Below, piece by piece: positions 1 to 10,167 of a stretch of DNA of 64,000 bases. The position numbers and the translations under genes were made by a program. The notes below the pieces were generated by a model that was not told the DNA's origin, searched no databases, and saw nothing but the letters and a program-made list of their open reading frames with translations. Every line of letters begins with the position of its first letter. The stretch's first letter is position 1. Source of the stretch: Phytobacter diazotrophicus (lineage in GTDB: Bacteria > Pseudomonadota > Gammaproteobacteria > Enterobacterales > Enterobacteriaceae); NCBI GenBank assembly GCA_004346725.1, contig SMDE01000004.1, forward strand, positions 186,001 through 250,000. Direction: 5' to 3'.

Positions 1-72
1 ACGCGTACAGTCATTGACTGGGACTACGCACAGCCTGGCACAGCCTTTCCACCCTGAACGGGGCTTTAAGGT
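1..72 (+). promoter_or_regulatory. Leader upstream of cbiA (partial)
   Basis: This is the last 72 bases before cbiA. In Salmonella and related bacteria the cob operon leader carries a cobalamin riboswitch, but the conserved B12-box cannot be seen here, so the aptamer, if present, lies outside the window. A C-rich and G-rich pair (ccaccc / gggg) around bases 50-64 could form a weak hairpin over the ribosome-binding region. That would fit a sequestering stem, but this is inference. Confidence 0.3.
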
Positions 73-1452
73 ATGTCTGACGGGCGTCGCGCCTTTATCC
101 TTGCCGGTACCGGAAGTGGCTGTGGTAAAACCACCGTCACCCTCGGCCTGCTGCGCGTTTTACAGCAGCGCGGTATGCGGGTACAGCCATTTAAAGTCGG
201 CCCGGACTATCTCGATACCGCCTGGCATACCGCCGTAACTGGCGTGGAATCCCGCAATCTTGACAGCTTTATGCTGCCTGCCCCGACGCTGAATGCCTTG
301 TTTAACCAGCAAATGCAAGCCGCCGATATCGCCGTCATTGAAGGCGTCATGGGCCTTTATGATGGCTATGGCACTGACCCTGATTATTGCAGCAGCGCCG
401 CGCTGGCAAAACAGCTTGGCGTACCGGTCATCTTACTGGTCGACGGAAAAGCGGTATCGACCTCTATCGCCGCCACGGTGATGGGTTTTCAACATTTCGA
501 CCCTGCGCTCACTATTGCGGGTGTTATTGTTAACCGCGTCAACAGCGACAGCCATTACCAGTTGCTCAAACACGCTATCGAACACTATTGCGGCATTCCT
601 GCGCTGGGTTATGTGCCTGTGACGGCCGGAGTTGCATTGCCGGAGCGGCATCTGGGGCTGGTCACCGCACGTGAATCTGTCATTGATTCCCAATCCTGGC
701 GTGATTTTGCCGGGCGCATCGCGCAAACGCTGGATATCGATAAACTGCTTTCCCTGAGCACGCTCCCGTCATTACCCGAGGGGCAATGGCCCGCTTTACC
801 GGCGCGTGACGAAGGGGAGGGGATAACGCTCGCGTTGGCCGATGACGAGGCATTCAACTTTTATTACCCCGATAACATAGAACTGCTTCGCAATACGGGT
901 GTGAAGATTGTGCGCTTTAGCCCGCTGCACGACGCAAAATTGCCCGAATGCCAGATGCTCTGGCTCGGCGGCGGCTACCCGGAACTCTACGCCCGCGCCC
1001 TTTCTGCTAACAGGTCCATGCTTGACGCTATCCGTTCGGCGAACCAGCGTGGTGTGGCGATCTACGCCGAGTGCGGCGGCCTGATGTATCTCGGCTCTAC
1101 GCTTCGCGATGCCGCAGGTGACATTCATTCTATGGTGGGGGTGATACCCGGTCACAGCGAGATGGGAAAACGCCTGACCCGCTTTGGCTATTGTGAAGCC
1201 ACCGCCAGCCAGCCCATGCTGCTTGCCGATGCAGGCGAGACGCTGCGCGGCCATGAATTCCACTACTCCGATTTTACCCCTGAGCAGGATGCGGTCATGC
1301 AGTGCCGGAAAACCCGCGATGGCAGGATGTTATCCCAGTGGCAGGGCGGCTGGCAGGTGGGCAACACCTACGCCAGCTATCTGCACATCCATTTTGCTCA
1401 ACGCCCGACCATGTTGAGCCGTTGGATCGCCGCCGCAAGGAGCGTGTTATGA
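73..1452 (+). CDS. cbiA: Cobyrinate a,c-diamide synthase CbiA
   Basis: This cytoplasmic enzyme amidates the a and c side chains of cobyrinate, using ATP and glutamine. The 459 residues match the length of Salmonella CbiA. The N-terminal P-loop GTGSGCGKTT lies at residues 12-21. The C-terminal half is a class-I glutaminase-like domain with the nucleophile Cys334 in the motif AECGGLMYLG. It is the first gene of the cob operon. Its TGA overlaps the ATG of cbiB (ATGA), which suggests translational coupling. Confidence 0.97.
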   Translation: MSDGRRAFILAGTGSGCGKTTVTLGLLRVLQQRGMRVQPFKVGPDYLDTAWHTAVTGVESRNLDSFMLPAPTLNALFNQQMQAADIAVIEGVMGLYDGYGTDPDYCSSAALAKQLGVPVILLVDGKAVSTSIAATVMGFQHFDPALTIAGVIVNRVNSDSHYQLLKHAIEHYCGIPALGYVPVTAGVALPERHLGLVTARESVIDSQSWRDFAGRIAQTLDIDKLLSLSTLPSLPEGQWPALPARDEGEGITLALADDEAFNFYYPDNIELLRNTGVKIVRFSPLHDAKLPECQMLWLGGGYPELYARALSANRSMLDAIRSANQRGVAIYAECGGLMYLGSTLRDAAGDIHSMVGVIPGHSEMGKRLTRFGYCEATASQPMLLADAGETLRGHEFHYSDFTPEQDAVMQCRKTRDGRMLSQWQGGWQVGNTYASYLHIHFAQRPTMLSRWIAAARSVL

Positions 1453-2411
1453 CGATCCTTGCCTGGTTTGTCGCATGGCTTCTTGACCGCTGGCTGGGTG
1501 ACCCTCCGCACTGGCCGCATCCGGTCCGCTGGATCGGCGCACTGATTACGCTGACACAGCGTGCCGTTCGCCGGGTCTGCCATTCCGATACCGCCTTACG
1601 TATTGGTGGCGGGGTGATGTGGCTGGTGGTCGTGGGGGTGACCTGGAGTGTGGCATACGGCGTGCTGGCCTGCGCGCAAGCCATCCATCCATGGCTCGGT
1701 TGGTGTGTGGAGGTGTGGATGATCTACACACTGCTGGCGGCGCGTTGCCTGGCAGATGCGGCACGGGAAGTAGAGCACGCCTTGCGCCACGGCACTCTTG
1801 CCCAAAGCCGGGAGAAACTCTCCTGGATAGTCGGGCGCGACACTTCGCAGCTACAGCCACCGCAGATCACCCGCGCGGTCGTGGAAACCGTGGCAGAAAA
1901 TACCGTGGATGGCGTTATCGCCCCGCTGTTCTTTTTATTGCTGGGCGGCGCGCCGCTGGCGATGGCCTACAAAGCGGTAAATACCCTCGATTCGATGGTG
2001 GGCTACAAACACGAAAAATTTCGTGCCATTGGCATGGTGAGCGCACGTCTGGATGACGTGGCCAACTTTATTCCGGCCCGCCTGAGCTGGCTACTGCTGA
2101 GCGTTGCCGCCTGGTTTTGCCGCCTGAACCCGGCACGGGCATTGCGTATCGGCTGGCGCGATCGCCGCAATCACAGCAGCCCCAACTGCGCCTGGCCGGA
2201 AGGCACCGTTGCGGGCGCGCTTGGCGTGCAGCTTGGCGGCCCAAATGACTACTTCGGCCAGCGCGTCGAAAAACCCTGGATTGGCGATGAGACTCGCGCC
2301 ATCACCGTTGACGATATTACGCAAACCATACGCCTGATGTGGGTAGCCTCCACCCTGGCACTGGCCGTATTTGCGCTTACGCATGTTACGCTCGCAGGAG
2401 CAGCAATCTGA
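1449..2411 (+). CDS. cbiB: Adenosylcobinamide-phosphate synthase CbiB
   Basis: This integral membrane protein attaches (R)-1-amino-2-propanol phosphate to adenosylcobyric acid. I chose the ATG at 1449, which overlaps the cbiA stop, giving 320 residues against 319 in Salmonella. An open extension to 1302 would lie inside cbiA and lacks family similarity. The sequence begins MTILAWFVAWLLDRWLGDPP, with the WLGDPPxxPHPVRWIG signature typical of CbiB/CobD. Several hydrophobic helices are present, and the conserved NTLDSMVGY segment sits in the middle. It ends TGATG with cbiC. Confidence 0.96.
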   Translation: MTILAWFVAWLLDRWLGDPPHWPHPVRWIGALITLTQRAVRRVCHSDTALRIGGGVMWLVVVGVTWSVAYGVLACAQAIHPWLGWCVEVWMIYTLLAARCLADAAREVEHALRHGTLAQSREKLSWIVGRDTSQLQPPQITRAVVETVAENTVDGVIAPLFFLLLGGAPLAMAYKAVNTLDSMVGYKHEKFRAIGMVSARLDDVANFIPARLSWLLLSVAAWFCRLNPARALRIGWRDRRNHSSPNCAWPEGTVAGALGVQLGGPNDYFGQRVEKPWIGDETRAITVDDITQTIRLMWVASTLALAVFALTHVTLAGAAI

Positions 2412-3049
2412 TGAAAACAATGGATTATTTGCAGCAACCCCAGGCCATTGAAGACAAAAGTTTTGTCATTATTGGCGATATCATTCGCGAAACGCGGCCT
2501 GATTACCGTTTTGCCAGCCCTCTGCACGAAGCCATCATCAAACGAGTGATCCACACCACCGCCGATTTCGACTGGCTGGACATCCTGTGGTTTTCCCCGG
2601 ATGCCCTTGAAAGCCTCGGCAGCGCGATTCGCAGCGGCTGTACGCTTTATACCGACACCACCATGGCCCTTTCCGGGATAAACAAAACTTTGCTGGCAAA
2701 ATTTGGCGGCGAGGTGAAGTGCTACATCAGCGACCCGCGCGTGGTGCGCAAAGCAAAAGAGGCGGGGATCACCCGCTCGATGGCGGCGGTGGATCTGGCG
2801 CTCAGCGAAGAGGGCGAAAAAATTTTCGTCTTCGGTAATGCCCCCACCGCGCTGTTCCGCTTACTGGAGCAAAACGCTCAGGTGCGTGGCGTGGTTGGTG
2901 TCCCGGTCGGGTTTGTCGGTGCGGCAGAATCGAAAGATGCACTGGTGGAAAGCGGGTTGCCGGGCATTGCCGCGCTGGGGCGTAAAGGCGGCAGCAATGT
3001 GGCGGCGGCGATCGTTAACGCCTTTTTATATTTCATGCGGGAGGCGTAA
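2411..3049 (+). CDS. cbiC: Cobalt-precorrin-8 methylmutase CbiC
   Basis: It moves the methyl group from C11 to C12, producing cobyrinate from cobalt-precorrin-8. From the ATG at 2411 the product is 212 residues, close to the 210 of Salmonella. A second ATG at 2420 (MDYLQQPQ) is an alternative start and aligns slightly better with the family N-terminus. The conserved [12 protein letters not shown] segment contains the catalytic histidine. The motif [13 protein letters not shown] near the C-terminus is characteristic. The gene overlaps cbiB by one base and cbiD by one base. Confidence 0.96.
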   Translation: MKTMDYLQQPQAIEDKSFVIIGDIIRETRPDYRFASPLHEAIIKRVIHTTADFDWLDILWFSPDALESLGSAIRSGCTLYTDTTMALSGINKTLLAKFGGEVKCYISDPRVVRKAKEAGITRSMAAVDLALSEEGEKIFVFGNAPTALFRLLEQNAQVRGVVGVPVGFVGAAESKDALVESGLPGIAALGRKGGSNVAAAIVNAFLYFMREA

Positions 3050-4188
3050 TGAGCGAAGAGACATTCGACGCCCCGGTGTGGCACAACGGCAAAGCGCTAC
3101 GCAAAGGTTATACCACCGGTTCCTGCGCAACGGCGGCGGCAAAAGTCGCTGCGCTGATGGTCCTGCGCCAGCACATTATCCATCAGGTGTCGATTGTCAC
3201 GCCCTCTGGCGTCACGCTGCGTCTTAACGTTGAATCGCCGCATATTGAAGGCCAGCAAGGGATTGCCGCTATCCGTAAAGACGGCGGCGATGATGTAGAT
3301 GCCACCCACGGCATGCTGATTTTTGCGCGTGTCACGCTGAATGATGGCGGCGAGATTGTGCTGTCCGGCGGCGAAGGCGTAGGCACCGTGACCCGCAAAG
3401 GGATTGGCCTGCCGGTTGGCAGCGCCGCCATTAACCGCACACCGCGCCAGACCATCGAAGCCGCTGTACGCGAAGTGATCGGTCCTTCGCGTGGCGCCGA
3501 CGTGGAAATTTTCGCGCCCGAAGGGGAAGAGCGGGCGCAAAAAACCTATAACAGCCGGCTGGGCATCCTGGGCGGTATCTCGATTATCGGCACCACGGGT
3601 ATCGTCACGCCGATGTCCGAAGATAGCTGGAAACGCTCGCTTTCTCTGGAACTGGAAATCAAGCGCGAAGCGGGGCTGGAGCGGGTTGTACTGGTGCCAG
3701 GCAATCACGGGGAGCGCTTTGTCCGCGAGCAAATGGGGCTTTCCAGCGACATCGTGGTCACCATGAGCAACTTCGTGGGCTACATGATTGAAGAGGCCGT
3801 TCGCCTCGGTTACCGGCAAATTGTGCTGATTGGCCATCCGGGCAAGCTGGTAAAAATCGCCGCCGGGATTTTCCACACCCACAGCCATATCGCCGATGCG
3901 CGCATGGAAACGCTGGTGGCGCATCTGGCGCTGCTTGGCGCACCCCATGAGTTGCTGCAAAAAGTCAGCGAGTGTGACACCACCGAAGCGGCGATGGAGC
4001 ACATCGACGCGGCGGGATTCGGCCATCTGTACGACCATCTGGCGCAGCGTATCTGCCAGCGCGTCATGCAGAACCTGCGCTTTACCAAAAATCCCCCCCA
4101 GTGCGACGCCATTATGTTTTCGTTTGATAACCACATCCTCGGCACGAACCGCTCGTTCCAGGACATTGTGGAGGATTTGCAATGTTGA
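3049..4188 (+). CDS. cbiD: Cobalt-precorrin-5B C1-methyltransferase CbiD
   Basis: CbiD methylates C1 of the corrin ring in the anaerobic pathway. It has 379 residues, the usual length. The N-terminal [18 protein letters not shown] motif is a CbiD signature. The central [10 protein letters not shown] and the later [10 protein letters not shown] motifs are also typical. CbiD is specific to the early-cobalt pathway, so it helps show that the operon works without oxygen. Its last 7 bases overlap cbiE. Confidence 0.97.
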   Translation: MSEETFDAPVWHNGKALRKGYTTGSCATAAAKVAALMVLRQHIIHQVSIVTPSGVTLRLNVESPHIEGQQGIAAIRKDGGDDVDATHGMLIFARVTLNDGGEIVLSGGEGVGTVTRKGIGLPVGSAAINRTPRQTIEAAVREVIGPSRGADVEIFAPEGEERAQKTYNSRLGILGGISIIGTTGIVTPMSEDSWKRSLSLELEIKREAGLERVVLVPGNHGERFVREQMGLSSDIVVTMSNFVGYMIEEAVRLGYRQIVLIGHPGKLVKIAAGIFHTHSHIADARMETLVAHLALLGAPHELLQKVSECDTTEAAMEHIDAAGFGHLYDHLAQRICQRVMQNLRFTKNPPQCDAIMFSFDNHILGTNRSFQDIVEDLQC

Positions 4189-4787
4189 CCGTCGCAGGCA
4201 TGGGGCCTGCCTCACTGGCCTTAATGACCCCGATGGCGCTGGATGCTGTCGCGCAGGCCGAGGTACTCGTTGGCGGTAAACGCCATCTTGAGCAGTTCCC
4301 TGATTTCGCAGGCGAACGCCGTGCGCTGGATGCCGACATCCCCGGATTAATACGCTGGATTGCGCAGCGGATGCATCAGCGCGTCGTGGTGCTGGCATCC
4401 GGTGATCCGCTGTTTTACGGCATTGGCAAACGTCTGGTGGCCGAGTTCGGCATAGAACAGGTGCGCATTATTCCGGGCATCAGCGCTGTGCAGTATCTGT
4501 GCGCGAAGACCGGCATCGATATGAATGATATCTGGCTGACCAGCTCCCACGGGCGCGATGTGGATTTTGACGCCCTGGCCCGTTCCCCTAAAACCGCGAT
4601 GGTGACTGATGCCCGCTGTGGCCCGCGGGAAATTGCCGCGGCCCTGGTGGCGCGCGGTGCGGGAGAGCGCTGGCTGGTGATTGGCGAAAATCTGGCGATG
4701 GACAACGAACGCATTCACTGGCTGCCCGCTCGTGATGTCCAGGCGCAGTATGAGATGAATGTCGTGGTGATCCTCAATGAAAGATGA
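4182..4787 (+). CDS. cbiE: Cobalt-precorrin-7 C5-methyltransferase CbiE
   Basis: This SAM-dependent tetrapyrrole methylase acts with CbiT, which lies next to it as a separate gene; in the aerobic pathway the two are fused as CobL. The N-terminus [16 protein letters not shown] carries the glycine-rich first motif of the family. [14 protein letters not shown] is the second, SAM-binding motif. It has 201 residues, as in Salmonella. It overlaps cbiD by 7 bases and cbiT by 11. Confidence 0.96.
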   Translation: MLTVAGMGPASLALMTPMALDAVAQAEVLVGGKRHLEQFPDFAGERRALDADIPGLIRWIAQRMHQRVVVLASGDPLFYGIGKRLVAEFGIEQVRIIPGISAVQYLCAKTGIDMNDIWLTSSHGRDVDFDALARSPKTAMVTDARCGPREIAAALVARGAGERWLVIGENLAMDNERIHWLPARDVQAQYEMNVVVILNER

Positions 4788-5346
4788 ACTGTTTTTGCGC
4801 GGTGAAAGTGTCCCGATGACCAAAGAAGTGGTCCGCGCGCTGGCGCTCTCGCGGCTGAACTTATCCGCTGCCCGCCATTTTATTGATATCGGCGCAGGCA
4901 CAGGCAGCGTCTCGATTGAGGCTGCCGTCTGCCACCCGCAGTTGCAGGTGACCGCCATTGAGCGCAATCCGGCGGCGCTGGGGCTGCTGGAAGAGAACTG
5001 CCAGCACTTTGGCTGTCGCAATATCACCATTGTCCCGGGCGTGGCGCCGTTATTTGTCGAACAGCCCGCCGACGCGGTCTTTATGGGCGGCAGCGGTGGC
5101 AACCTGACCCAACTGATTGACTGGTCTTTGGCCCAACTGCTCCCCGGTGGCCGCCTGGTGATGACCTTTATTTTGCAGGAGAACCTCAGCAGCGCGCTGA
5201 GCCACCTCGCTACCTGCCAGGTCGCCGCGCTGGACTGCCAGCAAATTCAGGTTTCGCTTCTTCATGCGCTGGGCAGCGGCCACTACTTCAAACCGAATAA
5301 CCCTGTTTTTGTGATTTCCTGCGAGAAGGAAGAGTCTCATGGCTGA
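4777..5346 (+). CDS. cbiT: Cobalt-precorrin-6B C15-methyltransferase/decarboxylase CbiT
   Basis: CbiT methylates C15 and decarboxylates the C12 acetate side chain. The Rossmann-like methyltransferase motif I is [16 protein letters not shown]. Motif [10 protein letters not shown] follows, placing it in the class-I methyltransferase fold rather than the CbiE-type fold. The product is 189 residues, close to the 192 of Salmonella. The start overlaps the cbiE end, and the stop overlaps the cbiF start by 8 bases. Confidence 0.95.
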   Translation: MKDELFLRGESVPMTKEVVRALALSRLNLSAARHFIDIGAGTGSVSIEAAVCHPQLQVTAIERNPAALGLLEENCQHFGCRNITIVPGVAPLFVEQPADAVFMGGSGGNLTQLIDWSLAQLLPGGRLVMTFILQENLSSALSHLATCQVAALDCQQIQVSLLHALGSGHYFKPNNPVFVISCEKEESHG

Positions 5347-6112
5347 ACAATTTGATACGCAAACCGTCTGGTTTGTCGGTGCTGGCCCCGGTGACCGCGA
5401 GCTTATCACCCTGAAAGGATACCGCCTGTTGCAGCAGGCACAGGTCGTCATTTACGCGGGCTCGCTCATTAATACCGAGCTGCTCGAATACTGCCCGCCG
5501 GGCGCCGAGTGCCACGACAGCGCCGAACTGCACCTGGAGCAGATCATCGGTCTGATGGAAGCCGGTGTGAAAGCGGGCAAAGTGGTGGTGCGCCTGCAAA
5601 CCGGTGATGTCTCCCTTTATGGCTCCGTGCGTGAACAAGGAGAAGTGCTGACTGAGCGTGGTATTCAGTGGAAGGTCGTTCCCGGCGTGAGTGCTTTCCT
5701 CGGGGCGGCGGCAGAGCTGGGTGTGGAATACACCGTGCCGGAAGTGTCGCAGAGTTTGATCATCACTCGCCTCGAAGGACGTACCCCGGTCCCGCCGCTG
5801 GAACAACTGGAATCCTTTGCCAGCCACCAGACTTCAATGGCGATTTATCTCTCCGTACAACGCATCAATCGCGTTGCTGAGCGTCTGATTGAAGGTGGCT
5901 ATCCGGCAACCACGCCCGTGGCAGTCATTTATAAAGCCACCTGGCCGGAAAGCCAGACGGTGCGCGGGACCCTTGCGGACATTGCTGACAAGGTGCGCGA
6001 TGCCGGTATTCGTAAAACCGCACTGATCCTCGTTGGCGCATTTCTTGGCGAGGAGTACCACTACTCACGTCTTTATGCGGCGGACTTTAGCCATGAATAC
6101 CGTAAAGCCTGA
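5339..6112 (+). CDS. cbiF: Cobalt-precorrin-4 C11-methyltransferase CbiF
   Basis: This SAM-dependent methylase of the tetrapyrrole methylase family has 257 residues. [22 protein letters not shown] is the N-terminal signature (shown in full it spans about 22 residues from residue 10). [12 protein letters not shown] is the second motif, and [15 protein letters not shown] is the third. The start at 5339 is supported by the upstream AGGAAGAG and by the family N-terminus. The 3' end overlaps cbiG by 20 bases. Confidence 0.96.
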   Translation: MAEQFDTQTVWFVGAGPGDRELITLKGYRLLQQAQVVIYAGSLINTELLEYCPPGAECHDSAELHLEQIIGLMEAGVKAGKVVVRLQTGDVSLYGSVREQGEVLTERGIQWKVVPGVSAFLGAAAELGVEYTVPEVSQSLIITRLEGRTPVPPLEQLESFASHQTSMAIYLSVQRINRVAERLIEGGYPATTPVAVIYKATWPESQTVRGTLADIADKVRDAGIRKTALILVGAFLGEEYHYSRLYAADFSHEYRKA

Positions 6113-7148
6113 ATCCATTGCGCTGTTCTGCCTGACGCCAGGCGGTGTTGCCCTGGCGAACCGGCTGAAACTGGCGCTGCCCATGACCTGCTACACCAGT
6201 GAGAAATTGCTGGAAGAGGGGTTTGTACCTTTCGACGGCGGCTTTGCCCCTGCGTTGCGTGATGCCTTCACCCAACATTCTGCGCTGGTATTTATCGGCG
6301 CGACGGGGATTGCCGTACGCGTGCTGGCCCCGTTGGTGAATGACAAATTCAGCGACCCGGCGGTGATTGTTATCGATGAGCGCGGACAGCATGTCATCAG
6401 CCTGCTTTCTGGCCATTTTGGTGGGGCAAATGCGCTGGCCCGCTATCTTGCGGGCGTGCTGGGCGCAGACCCGGTGATCACCACGGCAACGGATGTTAAC
6501 GAACTGGCAGCGCTCGATACGCTGGCCTGTCAACTGGATGCGCGCATGGAGGATCTGCGTGCAGCAGTAAAGACAATCAACCACTGGCTGGTCAGCGGCG
6601 AACGTATTGGCCTGTGGTGTGAAGACGCCTTGCGCGAAGAAGTCGAACGCTGCGACACGCGCGGGTTTATTCCGGTGACATCTCTTGATGATCTGCCCGA
6701 GCTGACGGCGCTGATCTGTGTGACCGTGCGCGCTGCGCTGCCCGAACTCCCGGTGCCGGTCTATAAACTGGTTCCCCGCCGTGTGGTGGCAGGAATCGGT
6801 TGTCGTCGCGATACCCCGTTTGCGGTGGTATCAGGGCTGCTTAAGCAACAGTTGCAGGTACACGCTTTCGACCCGCTGGCACTGCGAGCGATAGGAAGCA
6901 TCACATTGAAAGAGCATGAGAAAGCGCTCACGCAACTGGCAGAAAGCCTGCGTGTGCCGTTTGAAATTTTTACCGCTGATGCCCTGCGTCAGCATGAGCA
7001 TCGTTTCCCTGCCTCTGACTTTGTGCGTCAGACCACCGGTGTGGGAAGCGTATCCGGACCCGCAGCCTGGCTGATGAGTCGTGGGCAACTGGTTGGCGAG
7101 ACTCTGCGTGAGCAGGGCGTCACTATTACTTTGGGAGTTTCACACTGA
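6093..7148 (+). CDS. cbiG: Cobalt-precorrin-5A hydrolase CbiG
   Basis: CbiG opens the delta-lactone of cobalt-precorrin-5A, releasing the two-carbon fragment as acetaldehyde. I chose the ATG at 6093 ([13 protein letters not shown]), giving 351 residues, the length of Salmonella CbiG. The frame is open back to 6033, but that extension lies in cbiF. Family motifs are [15 protein letters not shown], the SGHFGGAN loop, and the C-terminal [11 protein letters not shown] and [12 protein letters not shown] segments. It ends with TGATG into cbiH. Confidence 0.96.
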   Translation: MNTVKPESIALFCLTPGGVALANRLKLALPMTCYTSEKLLEEGFVPFDGGFAPALRDAFTQHSALVFIGATGIAVRVLAPLVNDKFSDPAVIVIDERGQHVISLLSGHFGGANALARYLAGVLGADPVITTATDVNELAALDTLACQLDARMEDLRAAVKTINHWLVSGERIGLWCEDALREEVERCDTRGFIPVTSLDDLPELTALICVTVRAALPELPVPVYKLVPRRVVAGIGCRRDTPFAVVSGLLKQQLQVHAFDPLALRAIGSITLKEHEKALTQLAESLRVPFEIFTADALRQHEHRFPASDFVRQTTGVGSVSGPAAWLMSRGQLVGETLREQGVTITLGVSH

Positions 7149-7873
7149 TGTTAACCGTTATCGGGATTGGCCCTGGCTCACAGGCAATGATGACTATGGA
7201 GGCGATCGAAGCCTTGCAGGCTGCGGAAATCGTGGTGGGGTACAAGACCTACACCCATCTGGTGAAAGCGTTCACGGGCGACAAGCAGGTGATCAAAACC
7301 GGCATGTGCAAAGAGATTGAGCGTTGCCAGGCGGCGATTGAACTGGCGCAGGCCGGGCATAACGTGGCGCTTATCAGCAGCGGTGATGCCGGGATTTACG
7401 GCATGGCGGGGCTGGTTCTTGAGCTGGTCAGTAAACAGAAACTGGACGTGGAAGTGCGTCTGATCCCCGGAATGACCGCCAGTATTGCCGCGGCGGCGTT
7501 ACTCGGCGCACCGCTGATGCATGACTTCTGCCATATCAGCCTGAGCGACTTACTGACCCCATGGCCGGTCATTGAAAAACGGATTGTCGCCGCCGGGGAA
7601 GCTGACTTTGTTATCTGCTTCTACAACCCACGTAGCCGAGGCCGCGAAGGGCATCTTGCGCGCGCATTTGAACTGCTGGCGGCCAGCAAAAGCCCGCAAA
7701 CCCCGGTGGGGATTGTGAAATCCGCCGGACGTAAAAAAGAAGAGAAGTGGCTAACCACCCTCGGTGAGATGGACTTTGAACCGGTCGACATGACCAGCCT
7801 GGTGATTGTCGGCAACAAGGCCACCTACGTAGCGGATGGCTTGATGATTACACCGCGAGGCTACGAGCTGTGA
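7148..7873 (+). CDS. cbiH: Cobalt-precorrin-3B C17-methyltransferase CbiH
   Basis: CbiH performs ring contraction with methylation at C17. The 241 residues match the family. [19 protein letters not shown] is the SAM-methylase N-terminal motif. SSGDAGIYGMAGLVLE and IPGMTASIAAAALLGAPL are further conserved blocks. The segment FVICFYNPRSRGR, near the middle, is diagnostic of CbiH/CobJ. It overlaps cbiG by one base and cbiJ by four. Confidence 0.97.
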   Translation: MLTVIGIGPGSQAMMTMEAIEALQAAEIVVGYKTYTHLVKAFTGDKQVIKTGMCKEIERCQAAIELAQAGHNVALISSGDAGIYGMAGLVLELVSKQKLDVEVRLIPGMTASIAAAALLGAPLMHDFCHISLSDLLTPWPVIEKRIVAAGEADFVICFYNPRSRGREGHLARAFELLAASKSPQTPVGIVKSAGRKKEEKWLTTLGEMDFEPVDMTSLVIVGNKATYVADGLMITPRGYEL

Positions 7874-8655
7874 GGCCAGGCGACGTACTGGTAATTGGCG
7901 GGACCAGCGATGCGCGGGCCATTTGCCAGCAACTCGACGCCGCCGGGGTGCGCTACACCCTGTCGGTGGCAACCCCCACCGGAAAGCATCTGGCGGGTGA
8001 TATTCGCGGCGAAGTGCGCTGTGGGCGGATGGATCCTGACGCCATGCTGCGCTGGCTTACCGATAACCAGACCCGCTGGGTCGTGGATGCGTCACACCCT
8101 TATGCCGAGGTAGTCAGCCAGAACATTGCCGGGGCCTGTCGGCAGGCACAAGTGCTGTTGAGCCGTTACCAGCGTCCCGAACAACTGCCGGAGCTGGAAC
8201 ATCCCCTGTTGCACAAGGTCGCCTCGATTGATGAAGCCTGTAAAGTCGCGCGCGGACTCGGGCAGCGCGTGTTGTTGACCACTGGCAGTAAAGACCTGGC
8301 GCTCTGGCGTGCGGGGCTTGGTGAGAAGACCCTGCTGGCACGGGTGCTGCCGGTTGCCGATGTGATGGCGCAGTGCGCCGAGAACGGTTTTGGTGTTGGC
8401 GAGATCTACGCCATGTGCGGGCCGTTTAGCGCAGAGTTCAACGCCGCCTTCTACCGACAGTGCCGCGCTGACGTGATGATCACCAAAGCCTCCGGTGCGG
8501 AAGGCGGCTATCAGGAAAAAGTTCAGCCATGTCTGGACGCAGGGATCCCCTGCATTGTTATTACACGCCCGCAGCCTGCGGTTTCGGGTGAGGAGCTACT
8601 GGAAAGCCTGGATGCGTTTTCGCAGCGACTGCTGCGCTGGCTTGCTACTCAGTGA
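7870..8655 (+). CDS. cbiJ: Cobalt-precorrin-6A reductase CbiJ
   Basis: CbiJ is an NADH-dependent reductase of the corrin macrocycle. The start codon is GTG at 7870, embedded in the cbiH stop (GTGA). No better ATG exists near it and the family N-terminus (VLVIGGTSDARAI) begins at once. GGTSDAR is the nucleotide-binding loop. DASHPYAEVVSQN and LTTGSKDLALW are conserved blocks. It has 261 residues; Salmonella CbiJ has about 263. Confidence 0.95.
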   Translation: MRPGDVLVIGGTSDARAICQQLDAAGVRYTLSVATPTGKHLAGDIRGEVRCGRMDPDAMLRWLTDNQTRWVVDASHPYAEVVSQNIAGACRQAQVLLSRYQRPEQLPELEHPLLHKVASIDEACKVARGLGQRVLLTTGSKDLALWRAGLGEKTLLARVLPVADVMAQCAENGFGVGEIYAMCGPFSAEFNAAFYRQCRADVMITKASGAEGGYQEKVQPCLDAGIPCIVITRPQPAVSGEELLESLDAFSQRLLRWLATQ

Positions 8656-8665
8656 GGAAAAGAAC

Positions 8666-9460
8666 ATGAAAAAAGCGCTTCTGGTGGTGAGTTTCGGCAC
8701 CAGCTATCACGACACCTGTGAAAAGAACATTGTGGCCTGTGAACGGGAACTGGCCGCCAGTTGTCCCGATCGCACGCTCTTTCGGGCATTTACCTCAGGA
8801 ATGATCATTCGCAAGCTCAAACGCCGCGACAACCTGCACATCGACACCCCCTTGCAGGCACTGCAAAAACTGGCCGACCTGGGCTATCAGGATGTGGCGA
8901 TCCAGTCTTTGCACATCATTAACGGTGACGAATACGAAAAAATTGTCCGTGAGGTACAAACCCTGCGGCATCTGTTCAAACGCATGGTGATCGGCGCACC
9001 GCTGCTCAGCAGCCACGACGACTACATGCATCTGATGCAGGCGCTGGCCCGCCAGATGCCGGTACTGGCAGACGGTGAAAAAGTGGTGTTTATGGGCCAC
9101 GGCGCCAGCCATCACGCCTTCGCCGCTTACGCCTGTCTCGATCATATGATGGCGGCACACCGTTTCCCGGCGCGTGTCGGTGCGGTGGAAAGTTACCCGG
9201 ACGTAGATGTGTTGATCGACAGTCTGCGCCGCGAAGGGATCAGCGCGGTACACCTGATGCCGCTAATGCTGGTAGCAGGCGATCATGCCATTAACGATAT
9301 GGCCTCTGATGAAGAAGACTCGTGGAAAACGCAGTTTGAGCGGGTCGGGATTGCCGCAACGCCGTGGTTGCAGGGGCTGGGCGAAAACCCGGCTATCCGC
9401 GCGATGTTTGTCGCGCACCTGCATCAGGCGCTAAGCCAGTCTCTGGAGGTGGCGGCATGA
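8666..9460 (+). CDS. cbiK: Sirohydrochlorin cobaltochelatase CbiK
   Basis: CbiK inserts Co2+ into sirohydrochlorin, the committing step of the anaerobic route. From the ATG at 8666 (GAGGAAAAGAAC upstream) the product is 264 residues, the Salmonella length. The two metal-binding histidines described for Salmonella CbiK fall at the same numbers: His145 in MGHGASHH and His207 in VAGDHAIND. The ten bases separating it from cbiJ form the first real gap in the operon. Confidence 0.97.
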   Translation: MKKALLVVSFGTSYHDTCEKNIVACERELAASCPDRTLFRAFTSGMIIRKLKRRDNLHIDTPLQALQKLADLGYQDVAIQSLHIINGDEYEKIVREVQTLRHLFKRMVIGAPLLSSHDDYMHLMQALARQMPVLADGEKVVFMGHGASHHAFAAYACLDHMMAAHRFPARVGAVESYPDVDVLIDSLRREGISAVHLMPLMLVAGDHAINDMASDEEDSWKTQFERVGIAATPWLQGLGENPAIRAMFVAHLHQALSQSLEVAA

Positions 9461-10167
9461 GCGGCAGACTCTACGCATTAGGGATTGGCCCCGGCGCCAG
9501 CGACCTTCTCACCGTTCGTGCTGCGCGCATTCTCGGCAAACTTGATGTGCTCTATGCCCCGGCGGGGCGCAAAGGAGGCGACAGTCTGGCGCTCTCCATT
9601 GTGCGGGAATATCTGGGCGAGCAGACGGAAATCCGCTGTACCCATTTCCCGATGAGCGCCGACAGTGCGGAAAAAGAGGCTGTCTGGGATGACGTGGCCG
9701 CCGCGCTTAGCGCAGAAACTCTGGCCGGAAAACAGGTGGGGTTCATCACCCTGGGTGACGCCATGCTGTTCAGCACCTGGGTCTTCTTGTTGCAGCGTCT
9801 GGGGCGTCCTGACTGGCTGGAAATCGTGCCTGGGGTGACCTCTTTTGCCGCCATTGCCGCGCGCACGCAAACGCCGCTTGCCATGGAGCAGCAGTCGCTG
9901 GCGGTGGTCTCCTGTACCGCGCCGGAGGCGGAGATTAAACAGGCGCTGGCGAACCACGACAGCCTGGTGCTGATGAAAGTCTATGGCCGCTTCGCACGCG
10001 TCAAAGCGTTGCTGGCCGATGCCGGATTGCTTGACCGCGCAGTGATGATGGCCGAAGCAACCCTGCCGGGAGAGCAGTGCTGGCGGCAGCTCGCTGAGGT
10101 GAGCGACGAACAGCCACTGCCGTATTTTTCGACCATTCTGGTTAATAAACAGTGGGAGAGGCGATGA
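9457..10167 (+). CDS. cbiL: Cobalt-factor II C20-methyltransferase CbiL
   Basis: This SAM-dependent methylase adds the C20 methyl group right after cobalt insertion. I chose the ATG at 9457, overlapping the cbiK stop, giving 236 residues. The longer open frame back to 9364 lies in cbiK. RLYALGIGPGASDLLTVRA is the first methylase motif. FITLGDAMLFSTW and IVPGVTSFAAIAA follow. It overlaps cbiM by 4 bases. Confidence 0.96.
   Translation: MSGRLYALGIGPGASDLLTVRAARILGKLDVLYAPAGRKGGDSLALSIVREYLGEQTEIRCTHFPMSADSAEKEAVWDDVAAALSAETLAGKQVGFITLGDAMLFSTWVFLLQRLGRPDWLEIVPGVTSFAAIAARTQTPLAMEQQSLAVVSCTAPEAEIKQALANHDSLVLMKVYGRFARVKALLADAGLLDRAVMMAEATLPGEQCWRQLAEVSDEQPLPYFSTILVNKQWERR

Noticed and set aside
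1..72. Cobalamin riboswitch at the left edge
   Set aside because: The B12-box and aptamer core cannot be seen in the available 72 bases; at most the expression platform is present.
3097..4398. Long minus-strand open frame (433 codons) opposite cbiD
   Set aside because: It is antisense to a certain gene, has no ribosome-binding site and reads as a His/Arg-rich mirror of GC-rich coding DNA.
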